A DNA stretch of 64,000 bases from Prostheceraeus crozeri (lineage: Eukaryota; Platyhelminthes; Polycladida; Euryleptidae), in NCBI GenBank assembly GCA_907163375.1, contig CAJQUW010007564.1:1-64000 (forward strand). Reading direction: 5' to 3'. Both the position numbers and the translations under genes were made by a program. Under the pieces are notes generated by a model. That model saw only the letters and a program-made list of their open reading frames with translations. It did not search any database and was not told the DNA's origin. Position 1 is the first letter of the stretch. Each line of letters begins with the position of its first letter. This document shows, in pieces, positions 48,968 to 58,716 of the stretch.

Positions 48968-51869
48968 ATAATTAAATTGGTTGAGGCTAACCTCCGGTAG
49001 ATCATAAAGAAAATTAATAATACTATAGGCCTAACTAAAAACTGAAAGAAGAAAAAAAAATATAACTTATTACTGCGTTATAAACAAAATTATAAATCTA
49101 ACAACTTACTTATGACATTAGCGTCTAAAAAGGAGTGATTATAGACATGACACTTGTGTGTCTGCTTATATACTTCAAACTTTGTAACTTATCTAAATCC
49201 CAATCTGCTATCAGTCAAATACAATTACAAACAGACCTGTCATTTCTAATGCGGATAACTGGTCAACCACGTGTGGTGTTACGCAAATGCTTCAATCGAA
49301 GTGAGAAGATGAAGCTGAAGATAATGAAAAGTAAAGAATTTGATCCCTCCAAAGGACCGATCTGGCTTTCCCACAGGTTACATGGAGTGCAACTAAAACA
49401 GATAATTGATATATGCTGTGATAAAGTTGATGAGGACAAAAGCAATAGAGGTCATCAGCAGGAACTTGAGCAAGATTCACGTTTCGGCCCCTTAATTCCT
49501 GTACGTTCAAACTCGCTCAAGCGGGGCCCTGCTTTAAAGAAAGCAGCCTCGAAAGAAAAATCTCGGACATGTAGTCAGATACATTGACTACGCCATCGAG
49601 ATGATTCGAACTGACTAAACTGGAAATATGGAAAAGGAACTTAAATAAAGTTCGGGCAGTTGTCCAAAAGTTGCTTAGCGGAGAAATAACCGTATTTCAA
49701 TAAAGTCTCTCTGTGTTTGTGTAACTGCTTTTCAGCACTGCGCTTAAGATCAAAGCGATTATAACCTCTCGCAATGAGGGTGGTGGAGGTACGATTTATT
49801 TTTTCAATAAAATCGCTCTCATGTGTACAGATGCGAATATATCTCAAAACCTGTCCCGCGAAAACTTTGATACCTATTTTGTAAGGCATAGTGTTTTGAG
49901 GAAATGTTAAGAGCGTAACAGGAAAATTGAAGTTATCAACCTTATGAAATACAGAGGTAACCGCTTCTGTATTAGTGATTTGCATTTTAATGTCTAAATA
50001 TTCAATGTTGTTATCATTATCTCCACTTCTACTTGCCTCCAGACTTGGTGGATAAATTTTAGGAATTAAAGAAGCGAAATGTTTATAATTAATAATACAC
50101 AGATCGTCTATATATCTAGAGGTATTCGATAGAAGTTTAGCTAGGCCATACTTTTTACTTTTCATAAGATTAGACATGAAAATATATTCGCAGTGTAAAA
50201 GAAAAAGGTCGGCTAGCAAAGGGCTACAATTACCTCCCATCGGTATACCTTTTATCTGTCGAAAAACCAGTCCACCAAAAGTGACGTAAACTTCATGAAT
50301 AATGAATTTAATAGCATCCTTAAAGTTATCTTTAGTAAAAACACTATAGCCTTGATACTTTTTACTAGCTAAAAAACATTTTTCATAACCGATGCATAAG
50401 TATTTCCTATTCGAATCATTAAACACCAAATCTAGCAAGTCAGAAATGTGATGAATAACATCGTCATGATTCAAGTTAGTGTACAATGTGGAGAAGTCAA
50501 AAACTTGCACGTTATGTATATTGATGTTTTGAATCTTATTTAGGAATTCGATCGAAGATACTATACTCCAAAAACAGTTAATTCCGCTATTTTTATAGAT
50601 AGCGTTACAATAGTCCTTAAAGTAATTTCTTATAACGGTTAGGCCTTTATTAATCTTAGTCGAAAGTTGTTTAGTAGTGCATTGTTTAGCACCTGCTATG
50701 AAGCGAAATTTGTAAGGGTTTTTATGCAATTTAGGTATCCAATACAATCGAGGTAGTTTAAGATTATCTTTATTACAAATGGTATGAAAGAAATTACTAA
50801 TGATCTCTTTATGATTTACAACTAAACTATTGATCTCTATGTTAACAGGTATGTATGTACTGTTACCTATAGGAGTTAATGTCTTCAAATCAAATCCAAG
50901 TTCCTGTAATAAAACCAGAACATAGAATTTCTTGCAAATGAACGCATAATTGCTATTAGCCTTATCTACCGCAGTAATAATGAAGTTATCATGATAATAA
51001 TGCAGTAACTTGCTAATCTTGCTAAGAGAATTAATGTTACTATTACTCATTGTATTCTTGCTATTGTTACTGTTTTGGTTCTTGAGCTTATTATTATTAT
51101 TATATAGTTTATCTCGCACTAATTTTAAAATCTTATTTCTCCAATCCGAATAATCAGCTCTTAAAATTCTTTTGTGCTTCCTACACATCTTAGCTATGTG
51201 CTTATCGAGCGAAACTGTGATACTGTCTATAATATTTTTCTGATTACACTTCCTGGGTAAACGATGCTTCGTTCCTAGAGCAAGCAATTCTTTAAACTCA
51301 GGTTCATTAATAAAATTCAAATCACCTGTGAAAACGTGTTTGTGATAATCATTAACAAAAGAAGGGTGATCATTACATTTACACTTAGAATTTAAGATAT
51401 CATGCAAATCAGACTTATCTAGCGTTTTCAAAAATTTGTTATAGTTGCAGATTTTCAAAGAGACAGGGCTATTCAATGTAAAATAAGTTTTCGGAGGATA
51501 ACAATCCTGTACCTGTTCTGGAACAAGTCGATTAATACTTCTGTCATGCAGAATACTACTAATATCCACTTTGTCCATAATTTTGTTTTTGAACTCAAAA
51601 GTTATATTTGTTTTTACATTGCTAGACTGCTTGGACTCTGAATTACATATTGTATTGTAATAATATGCAGAAACTAAATACGCAAAGTTACTAGACTCAT
51701 GATTGAGTTTCTTGTTAATAATATGCAAAGTACTGTAACTCAAAGACCTAAGACTTTGATGAAACTTAGCAAGATTGCTGCCGTTAAAGCAGTTTTTCAA
51801 ATATGCTATCGAGTCATCAATATTATTGGTCTTATTGACCTTTTTCCTATTTCTAACGCCATGACTACG
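48968..51869 (-). mobile_element. Naiad copy B, 5'-truncated tandem unit
   Basis: Head-to-tail with copy A and colinear with it from the 3' end up to a point inside the linker upstream of the RT. The GIY-YIG domain is not included. At the upstream edge the word ATGACTACG is present twice, five bases apart, marking a junction by template slippage or microhomology. Such truncated upstream partners are typical of Penelope-like insertions. Confidence 0.9.
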
Positions 51870-51974
51870 CAAAATGACTACGGCAAATGCTTCAATCGAA
51901 GTGAGAAGATGAAGCTGAAGATAATGAAAAGTAAAGAATTTGATCCCTCCAAAGGACCGATCTGGCTTTCCCAC
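49641..51974 (-). CDS. Naiad reverse transcriptase frame, copy B (no endonuclease)
   Basis: One uninterrupted frame of 777 codons. Its first ~35 codons come from the fused pseudo-LTR piece. From SHGVRNRKKVNK onward it matches copy A: the CxC linker (SKCKCNDHP), FDFSTLYTNL, KGIPMGGNCSPLLADLF and SRYIDDLC, ending at LLDNCPNFI. The RT appears intact in sequence, but the GIY-YIG endonuclease is missing because the unit is 5'-truncated. There is no in-frame TGA within the 777 codons, so no sign of the selenocysteine use reported for some Naiads. Confidence 0.85.
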   Translation of the reverse strand: MGKPDRSFGGIKFFTFHYLQLHLLTSIEAFAVVILRSHGVRNRKKVNKTNNIDDSIAYLKNCFNGSNLAKFHQSLRSLSYSTLHIINKKLNHESSNFAYLVSAYYYNTICNSESKQSSNVKTNITFEFKNKIMDKVDISSILHDRSINRLVPEQVQDCYPPKTYFTLNSPVSLKICNYNKFLKTLDKSDLHDILNSKCKCNDHPSFVNDYHKHVFTGDLNFINEPEFKELLALGTKHRLPRKCNQKNIIDSITVSLDKHIAKMCRKHKRILRADYSDWRNKILKLVRDKLYNNNNKLKNQNSNNSKNTMSNSNINSLSKISKLLHYYHDNFIITAVDKANSNYAFICKKFYVLVLLQELGFDLKTLTPIGNSTYIPVNIEINSLVVNHKEIISNFFHTICNKDNLKLPRLYWIPKLHKNPYKFRFIAGAKQCTTKQLSTKINKGLTVIRNYFKDYCNAIYKNSGINCFWSIVSSIEFLNKIQNINIHNVQVFDFSTLYTNLNHDDVIHHISDLLDLVFNDSNRKYLCIGYEKCFLASKKYQGYSVFTKDNFKDAIKFIIHEVYVTFGGLVFRQIKGIPMGGNCSPLLADLFLLHCEYIFMSNLMKSKKYGLAKLLSNTSRYIDDLCIINYKHFASLIPKIYPPSLEASRSGDNDNNIEYLDIKMQITNTEAVTSVFHKVDNFNFPVTLLTFPQNTMPYKIGIKVFAGQVLRYIRICTHESDFIEKINRTSTTLIARGYNRFDLKRSAEKQLHKHRETLLKYGYFSAKQLLDNCPNFI

Positions 51975-52137
51975 AGGTTACATGGAGTGCAACTAAAACA
52001 GATAATTGATATATGCTGTGATAAAGTTGATGAGGACAAAAGCAATAGAGGTCATCAGCAGGAACTTGAGCAAGATTCACGTTTCGGCCCCTTAATTCCT
52101 GTACGTTCAAACTCGCTCAAGCGGGGCCCTGCTTTAA
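51883..52137 (-). repeat. Naiad pseudo-LTR fragment
   Basis: This is a near-exact copy of about 45544-45799 (and 49283-49538), starting GCAAATGCTTCAATCGAAG and ending GGGGCCCTGCTTTAA. It lies upstream of copy B in the reading direction, giving the partial-copy, truncated-copy, full-copy order of a pseudo-LTR-bearing Penelope-like insertion. Confidence 0.88.
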
Positions 52138-52202
52138 GTTTTTTTAAGGGCCCTTAATTAAGGGCCCTTAAAAGGGCCCCTGCTTTAAGGGCCCTGCATA
52201 AG
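52138..52202. repeat. Reiterated GGGCCC palindromes at the retroelement-polymerase junction
   Basis: The word (A)GGGCCC(T)(GCTT)TAA is reiterated about four to five times, alternating with its own complement (AAGGGCCCTTAATTAAGGGC). It derives from the end of the pseudo-LTR fragment, GGGGCCCTGCTTTAA, and stops at the polymerase sequence. It looks like repeated short template jumps when the cDNA joined the target. Confidence 0.75.
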
Positions 52203-55189
52203 TTTTTTTTGTTGGTCTGTATTTCTTAGGAATTATAGACTTTTGATAATCTGAAAAATCTTCTATATTGGGAATTTTGTTTTCGGGACAGAAAGGATAA
52301 TATTTTGGTGCGCCTTTTATATAATCAGGGTATACTAAATCAACTTCATATATATAACCAAAATTATAATTTCCATCATGTGTTTTTTGATAATCATGAA
52401 TATTACACCATGTCATTTCACCTGCTGGTAATTTTTGTATCATGCAAGAAGAATATAAGCTATTAAAATCATAATATAACAAATAGTTTTCTCCCATGAT
52501 TTCATCAACTGCTGCTTGACTAACTTCATTTGATATAAGTCCTTCTATATTTTGATTAAACAATTTTATAAACTGTTCGCCTTCTTCTGGAGATAAAGGT
52601 TTATAGATTCCATAATCATCAGGATTTACTTTCTTATTATAACACTTAACATATCTATTACCTAAAACTGATGAAACTCTACCTCTAATTCCAGATTCAA
52701 AAAATAATAATTTATCATATGTATTTTCTTTATAATGTTTAAGTTTAACACCAGTATGTTTTAATCCCGCTAACCATGTTAATACATCTATCTGAAGATA
52801 TTTCATTGTATAATCATACATTGTTCTACAACTTAAATCTTTCCAATTCTTTTCAGCTTCTGCATAGTCTTCTTCAGATAATTGTGATTGTTTTAATGTT
52901 GATTTAAATTTATTTATTGGAAGAAGTTTTTGTTCTTTAATTATTCCATTTATTCTATTTATATCTCCAGTTATATATTCGTAAAAAATCTAAAAAAATC
53001 TAAATGCATCTAATATTCTAATGCTACCAAATTGCATTGAAAAGTATTCTTCTTCTTGTTTACATAGTACATTTATTTGTTGTTGTTGTAATTTTTCAGA
53101 TGAAAATAAATCTTTCATTATTAAATGGAAATCATATTTAGAACCATTGTAGAAATATAGAGGAACAAAGTTATATTTAAATTCATTAGCATTAAGATTA
53201 CAAGAATTATGTGCTGGACCTCTATATAATCCATTTAGATGATCATGATCTTTTACTTTGTCGGCAGAGCCGTCGCTTCGATTATCAAGATATCTACCTC
53301 TGCCAGTTTTATAATTATTTGTAAATTCTTTTCCACAGTAAAAACATTTTATTTCATCATTAAAATGATATTTTTCTTCATCCGTTAATGGAAGCATTGG
53401 TATATTTGTTTCAAGCAATTGTGAAAAGCGACCTTGTAATTCTTCTACTTTCTTTGTAAACATTTCTGAACTATCTTCACCATAGTATTGATAATATTCT
53501 GATTTAAATAATTCAGGATAATTTGAATGAATTTACATTCCCCAACATAATGGTTTTTGTTCAAATAAATATTTTTCTTTACTTTGTTCAGATACACTTT
53601 TTTCAGGTGCACTTTTTTCACATTTACCATTATCAGAATTTTGTGTTATGTTAACATTATATGCTTCGAAATCACAATAAATAGTAAAGGGTACTTTATT
53701 TTTCAAATAATGTCTATTATAAATTAAATAATCATCTTTAGGAAAAGTATTTTCAACTGCTTCGTTTTGTTGACAATTCTCTAAATGTCTATTCATTTCT
53801 TCTTTAGTTCTAAAGCTCGTCATACATAGGAGACAGGGAAAATTAGCATTATCTGAAGTTTTTGTAAATATAGAAACATCTTTGCACAATATAAAATGAC
53901 CCTGTTAATATAATATATTCGCTTGTGCTGGTTGTTTTGTTCGTTTTAATTTTTCAAATTTATCTTTATATATTTGATGTGTTAAGTCGATATATCTTTG
54001 CAAATCTTTTTCAGACTGTTGATAATTTTGATTTAATATTTGTAGCTGATCAATATATTCTTTATCATATTGTTCTTTATATTGTTGTTGACATTTTTTT
54101 AAACATTCACTTATTTTTTGATTTGTTTCATTTTCTTCATTATTTAATTCATTATTGTCTTCATTTTCTTCATTATTTTCTTCATTTAATTTTTGAATCG
54201 TCTCTATCTTATTTTGATATTTATGGTAATATTCTTGTAGTAACATTTTTAATTGTTGTTGATAATCTGTTTTACATTTTTGTAAACTTTTATTTAAATT
54301 TTGTAATTTTTGTTGATATTCTAAAGATAAAGATAAATAATCGGAATCATAATCATAATTATAATTACGTCCTTTATGATTATTATGATTAATCATTATT
54401 GGTGATAATGTTTTTATAATTTCAAATTTTTTCCGTACATATTATATTTCCTTGGTAAAAAATATTATGATGCATGTAATTTCCTCTTTTATTGTATACT
54501 ATTTCTGATTGACATAAATTTTTATTATCCAAATAAAATGTTTTTGAATCTGAGTAAAATGGAGTAATATCACGAATAGAAACATAATTCACATTTAATT
54601 CAAAAAGATTTACTTTTATTAAATTTTTATTCTTTTTATGAAACTTTATTAACCTATTATAATCATATGGAAATTCATCTAAACCATCAGAGAGATCAAA
54701 TTCCTTTATATATTCTTCTTTATTATAATGACTTAGTCTTTCTTTGTGATATTCTGCAGGATGTAAATCTACTATAATACTCCACAGAAAACAATAATCA
54801 TCTTCATTTTTTATGTTAATTATTTGTGGTGAACGGAAAGGTAAAGGAACATAACTACCACCAGTATTATTTTTATATTTATCAATTACTATTTTCTTAG
54901 ATAGTATGTTAACAAATCTCCAACCAGATTCACGTAACTGGGCTTCAATTATACAATTTTCTAATTTAAGTATCATTTGTTCAAATATGGGTTGTATATC
55001 ATTTACATTATGAATTTCTTGCGAATTTGTAAAATTTCCTTGTATTATTTCTTCAGGAATTCCATCAGGTCCATTTTTTGTATAAAGTACCTCTACATTC
55101 ATATAACATTTGAAAGATTTCTTAAATATTTTGAAAAAGTTATACATTATAAAAAGTTTCATCGGTTTCATTATGTTCAACAGATTCAT
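52203..55189 (-). pseudogene. polB: Polinton DNA polymerase B, N-terminal, exonuclease and motif A part (fossil)
   Basis: Reading from 55189 downward, a Polinton-type N-terminal domain comes first, with SGWRFVNILSKK, INIKNEDDYCFLWSI and LHPAEYHKERLSHY. After a coiled-coil stretch, a zinc finger (CLLCMTSFRTKEEMNRHLENC) precedes the exonuclease box IYCDFEAYN. CFYCGKEF and KVKDHDHLNGLYRGPAHNSC follow, then YYDFNSLYSSCMIQKLP, which is polymerase motif A. These are the usual parts of protein-primed polymerases of Polintons. The region is broken, and the Naiad array separates it from motifs B and C. Confidence 0.9.
53905..54396 (-). CDS. Coiled-coil segment inside the polymerase region
   Basis: About 160 residues rich in Gln, Glu, Lys, Asn and Leu, for example LSLEYQQKLQNLNKSLQK and NEENNEENEDNNELNNEEN. 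The helical part predicts a long coiled coil. It lies between the polymerase N-terminal domain and its zinc finger/exonuclease part, on the same strand. It may be an insertion within the polymerase or a separate small protein; nothing else identifies it. Confidence 0.5.
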   Translation of the reverse strand: MINHNNHKGRNYNYDYDSDYLSLSLEYQQKLQNLNKSLQKCKTDYQQQLKMLLQEYYHKYQNKIETIQKLNEENNEENEDNNELNNEENETNQKISECLKKCQQQYKEQYDKEYIDQLQILNQNYQQSEKDLQRYIDLTHQIYKDKFEKLKRTKQPAQANILY

Positions 55190-55420
55190 TAAATAAATAT
55201 TTTATATCTGTTACTGGCGAGGAACTCTCTGGCGAAGCCCTAGAACCTTCGGTTCGTTCCGCTTCATCGGTTTTTTTAATTTCATCAAATTCATCTATTT
55301 CGTTAAATTCATCAGTATCGCTAAATAAGTATCTTCCATCTGGTGCGGGCGAAGCCCTAGAACCTTCGGTTCGTACATGTTCATCTTCACTATTAAAAAT
55401 TTTTTTTATTCCGAATGTGA
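55190..55420 (-). repeat. Acidic leader with two repeated RTEGSRASP inserts
   Basis: On the minus strand, RTEGSRASP is encoded twice about 117 bases apart, each followed by a (R/K)YLF(S/N) segment. The DNA of each copy is GC-rich and near-palindromic (GAACCTTCGGTTC at 55243-55255 and 55360-55372) within an AT-rich gene. The acidic sequence between (DEFNEIDEFDEIKKTDEAE) leads into the polymerase N-terminal region. Confidence 0.55.
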
Positions 55421-55729
55421 ATAATCATCAAATATTTTTTTAACTTTTATATCAGTAGGCAATGTTTCTAGATAGTTTTTATAATTATTTAAATTTAATA
55501 TATTTCCTTCATCAACTCGATCTACATTTTGTAAATGCAATTTACTTTGTAAATGAGATTGATAACTTCTTTTTGTTTGCAACTTTTTTTACATAAGTTA
55601 CAATAAAACTTGGTATTTTCCATTTTTTTATTTTTTAAAGAAAAAATTTGTGTTTTAATTTTAGATATAAACATTCTAATATCAAGGTCTTGAGAGTTAT
55701 TTTATATTATTATATATTTCACGTTCTTT

Positions 55730-55820
55730 AGTTATTTTATTTTCTTTGTCACATTAAGTTTTATCACATTAAGTTTTATCATATTAAGTTTTATCACATT
55801 AAGTTTTATCATATAACGTT
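55730..55820. repeat. TCACATTAAGTTTTA tandem repeats
   Basis: Five near-identical 16 bp units (TCACATTAAGTTTTA type) lie at the 3' end of the minus-strand frame that follows. They resemble the short AT repeats between other gene pairs of this element. Confidence 0.7.
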
Positions 55821-56320
55821 TTATCAAAAGATAATTTAAATTTATTTTCACTAACTATTGATTCTTCATCATCATCATAAATTGATTCTTCAACATCATA
55901 AATTACACTTTTTGGTATAGGATGCCATTCCCTGATAGGATGCCATTCCCTGATAGAAATATCTAATTCCAAATTATATTTATTATTTGATAATAATATA
56001 ATAGAGAAAAATATTGGTCTTTGATTTCTTTTGGAAAATTTAATAACACCACCATAATCTGAATCATTTTTAGTTTTTATTAAAGATGATAAAATTTTAA
56101 ATTGATTAGATGTAAATCCTAATTTAAATTTTGTAGGCCCAACACATAGTTGTCTAACAGTATCTTCAACTATTCCATCATTATTATTTTCAATTGTAAG
56201 AAAATGAAATTTAGATAAATTTTGATTATATGTAGTATTAATATCATGTTGACATATAAATTTTTCTTCACTTAAATTTTTATAATTACTAATATTTTTA
56301 TAATCTTTGTTACCATTCAC
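55799..56320 (-). CDS. Polinton protein of unknown function
   Basis: 173 residues, no recognised domain. It has a central hydrophobic/β-like region (PIFFSIILLSNNKYNLELDI), a perfect seven-residue tandem duplication IREWHPI, and an acidic tail (DDDEE). It starts at an ATG, although related sequence may extend upstream, where the minus strand remains rich in Asp, Asn and His codons to ~56460. Position within the element is the only functional hint. Confidence 0.45.
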   Translation of the reverse strand: MNGNKDYKNISNYKNLSEEKFICQHDINTTYNQNLSKFHFLTIENNNDGIVEDTVRQLCVGPTKFKLGFTSNQFKILSSLIKTKNDSDYGGVIKFSKRNQRPIFFSIILLSNNKYNLELDISIREWHPIREWHPIPKSVIYDVEESIYDDDEESIVSENKFKLSFDKTLYDKT

Positions 56321-56599
56321 ACCTTTTTCAGATGTTTCAGAACCATCATCTATATGATCATGATCTATATTATCATCATCATTATTATCATCATTATTAT
56401 TATAAGATTCTTTAAAATTATTATTATCAGATTATTTAAAATTATTATGAATATGATTATGGTCATTGTTAATAGTATAAGGTGTGGTCCACATATAAAT
56501 TTTTTCTTGTTGTGCTAAACCATTTATGTAAGATTTTAATAAATTAATATTTAAGTTTGAATATAATCCTATATAAGTATCATCATCATACCTTATGGC

Positions 56600-57123
56600 A
56601 TTTCTGATGTTTCTTTTTTATAAATTGTATCTCTATAATAAACTAGACATAATAATTCTTCATTATGTTTTTTACCTTCTATGTGAATGTTATATTGGTT
56701 ATGTTCATCAATAAATAATCTAATTTTTTCCTTTGAAAATAATTGATAATTTTAGTTGCCATCCAATCAGTATTACTAATTGGTAACACTGCTCGAATAA
56801 ATCCATAAACATTATTATGACCAATAATACCCATATTTTCTTTATTCAGTTCCACATAAGCCACATCATTATATTTGCTTACAATATCCATAAATTTAAT
56901 AAATGGATCACCTGGATATATACAATAATTTGTTTCTATGGAAGGTAAACCTTTAGTCTGTTCTCTAAATATTTCGGCTTGTAATTGAAACAAAATATTA
57001 ACATCTATACATGGATTATTATTATTATCAAAACATTTATTTTCAAATCCCGATGATCTCGTCGAATAAGAAGAACAGGATGATACGGGCGAATATAATT
57101 TTTTTAAATTTGCATTTTCCATT
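56600..57123 (-). CDS. Polinton protein of unknown function (Cys/Tyr-rich)
   Basis: From an ATG at about 57121-57123 (MENANLKKLYSPVSS; an earlier in-frame ATG exists at 57164), about 150 residues contain SCSSYSTRSSGF, IETNYCIYPGDPFIKFMDIV and GFIRAVLPISNTDW. I do not recognise the family. It is divergent from the fibre-like gene on the plus strand, with about 75 AT-rich bases between the starts, so the two probably share an upstream region. Confidence 0.45.
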
Positions 57124-57197
57124 TTTTTTATTTTTATTAGAAAAATTTTATTTTTTTTTCTCATTATATAAAAAAAATATTTTTTTATTGTTAAAAA

Positions 57198-57611
57198 ATG
57201 ATGTTACCAAATGTTGGTGGAGGTGCATATATCCCGAATAATCGTGAATTAGAAATAGAAATAGAAAATTATATCATGAAAGCTGGAGACGTTTTATCTG
57301 GTCCATTGCATTTTTCTACTCTTCCGCAACAAAATACAGAGTTAACAAATAAACAATATGTTGATACACAAATCAATGACTTAAAAGAAAAATATATAAA
57401 CGATGTTTTGGTTCCACTGATGAATGAATTAAAGTTGCTAAAACTTAATGACAAATCATTAAACGAAAAATTATTAAAACTTGATAAAAAGGATAGAGAG
57501 CTAGAAGCAGATATAGCAAAACTTTTTAAAAAGATTTCAGAACAATCAAAAATTATAATATTACTTTCTATAAATTTAAATCTGCAGTCATTAAAAATAA
57601 ACATCAGATAA
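57198..57611 (+). CDS. Fibre-like coiled-coil protein
   Basis: 137 residues. The segment AGDVLSGPLHFSTLPQQN followed by TNKQYVDTQI resembles the repeat of phage tail-fibre and related attachment proteins (G-D-L-x-G...N-K-x-Y-V-D), which typically leads into a coiled coil. The C-terminal half is a Leu/Lys/Glu coiled coil. By analogy it could be a virion attachment protein, but the match is short. The next gene, six bases downstream, is another coiled-coil protein. Confidence 0.5.
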   Translation: MMLPNVGGGAYIPNNRELEIEIENYIMKAGDVLSGPLHFSTLPQQNTELTNKQYVDTQINDLKEKYINDVLVPLMNELKLLKLNDKSLNEKLLKLDKKDRELEADIAKLFKKISEQSKIIILLSINLNLQSLKINIR

Positions 57612-57616
57612 AATTA

Positions 57617-58084
57617 TTGAAAGAACAATTAGAAGATGAAATAGAAAAACTTCCTGAAAGAATTAAAAAAAATTTAAAGCAGTTACAAACTACATTCCAA
57701 AAAAGTGCTGATGAATTAAGTTCTAAAATTACTCAACAAATTAAAAAGATGAATAGAATAATAAATGAAGTAAACTCACTTAATCAAAAAGTTGATAAAA
57801 TGAAAACTCTTAAAATCAATTTAGAAAATGAATTAAAGAAAAATTTACAAGAAAACTCTAAAGAAAATAAAGAACAGTTAGATTCTGTTAAAAGACAATT
57901 AGATGTTCTTAAAATTAAGTTAAATGCTCTTAAAACGGCATTGAAGATTAATCAGCGGAAAATGCAAGTTAATAGAAGCGAAATTAAAGTACATCACACG
58001 CTGCTTGACGCAATAGATAACGTGCAACTGAAAATTAATAAAGTTATCACGAAGTTGTTGTCCATTCACAAACGTAAATCTTAA
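57617..58084 (+). CDS. Coiled-coil protein
   Basis: 155 residues, almost wholly Lys/Leu/Glu/Gln heptad-like sequence (KKNLKQLQTTFQKSADELS, VKRQLDVLKIKLNALK). No catalytic motif. It directly follows the fibre-like gene with a five-base gap and may have formed one structural unit with it. Confidence 0.6.
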   Translation: MKEQLEDEIEKLPERIKKNLKQLQTTFQKSADELSSKITQQIKKMNRIINEVNSLNQKVDKMKTLKINLENELKKNLQENSKENKEQLDSVKRQLDVLKIKLNALKTALKINQRKMQVNRSEIKVHHTLLDAIDNVQLKINKVITKLLSIHKRKS

Positions 58085-58124
58085 CGTAAATCTATTTCCC
58101 AAAAGTCAAATTTAATCCTAAAAA

Positions 58125-58361
58125 ATGCCTATAATTTATAAACACAATCTTAAACATTTTGCTTCAAATAAAAAAATTGGTCATGACCCATCTATGAAAT
58201 CTGTTTACCATTATGACAGTGTAGAAACAATTCAAAAAGAAGGAGCTGGCATCTTTTCTGGTATTGGAAGTATCGTTAACTCGATAAAAAATAATAAAGA
58301 TTTGATTACATCTGCTGCTAAAGGAGCAGCTGCTATAGGTAGTACAGCTAGTGCAATATAA
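58125..58361 (+). CDS. Small glycine/alanine-rich virion-type protein
   Basis: 78 residues starting in AAAAAATGCC. The second half (EGAGIFSGIGSIVNSI and SAAKGAAAIGSTASAI) is an amphipathic glycine/alanine-rich segment like the small membrane-active or core proteins of Polintons and adenoviruses. A charged coiled-coil tail region follows to about 58590, including a GC-rich insert near 58520-58550. It directly precedes the capsid gene. Confidence 0.6.
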   Translation: MPIIYKHNLKHFASNKKIGHDPSMKSVYHYDSVETIQKEGAGIFSGIGSIVNSIKNNKDLITSAAKGAAAIGSTASAI

Positions 58362-58596
58362 AATGCTGTTAAGTCTCAAAACGAATTAAAACAATTAGAA
58401 ACTATTCGTAAACTTAAGAATGACTCTGAAGAACTAAAAAAATTAAAAAAGTTTCAGAGGAAACAAAAAACAAAATTGCTAACATAGCTGTGGGGTCTGA
58501 TAGTAAACAGGAGAAGAAAACAGGCGTAGCCATAGAACCTACGGTTCGTTCAATTGAAGAAATAAGAGGTAATGGTCAAGCAAATTTCTAAAATTA

Positions 58597-58680
58597 CATT
58601 TTAGTAAATTTTTTTAGTAAAAATTTTTAGTAAAATTTTTTTTAGTAAATTTTTTTTTAGTAAAATTTTTTCTGTGTGTG
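58597..58680 (+). promoter_or_regulatory. TTTTAGTAAA repeats upstream of the capsid gene
   Basis: Five imperfect TTTTTTAGTAAAA units lie 40-120 bases before the capsid start. Their position suggests a promoter or leader, but no function can be shown from sequence. Confidence 0.4.
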
Positions 58681-58716
58681 AGAAAAAACAAAAAAGTCAA
58701 ATTATTTTTTATAAAA

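Noticed and set aside
49135-49587. Plus-strand frame of 150 codons in the Naiad 3' region, also present in part at 45397 and 51890
   Set aside because: It lies opposite the pseudo-LTR region, matches no family, and its repetition is explained by the tandem copies of the retroelement.
49641-51974. Possible selenoprotein, as described for some Naiads
   Set aside because: No in-frame TGA occurs in the 777-codon frame.
53925-54392. Long plus-strand frame rich in Phe, Ile and Tyr
   Set aside because: It is the antisense of the Gln/Glu/Lys-rich coiled-coil frame; the composition is what the complement of such codons gives.
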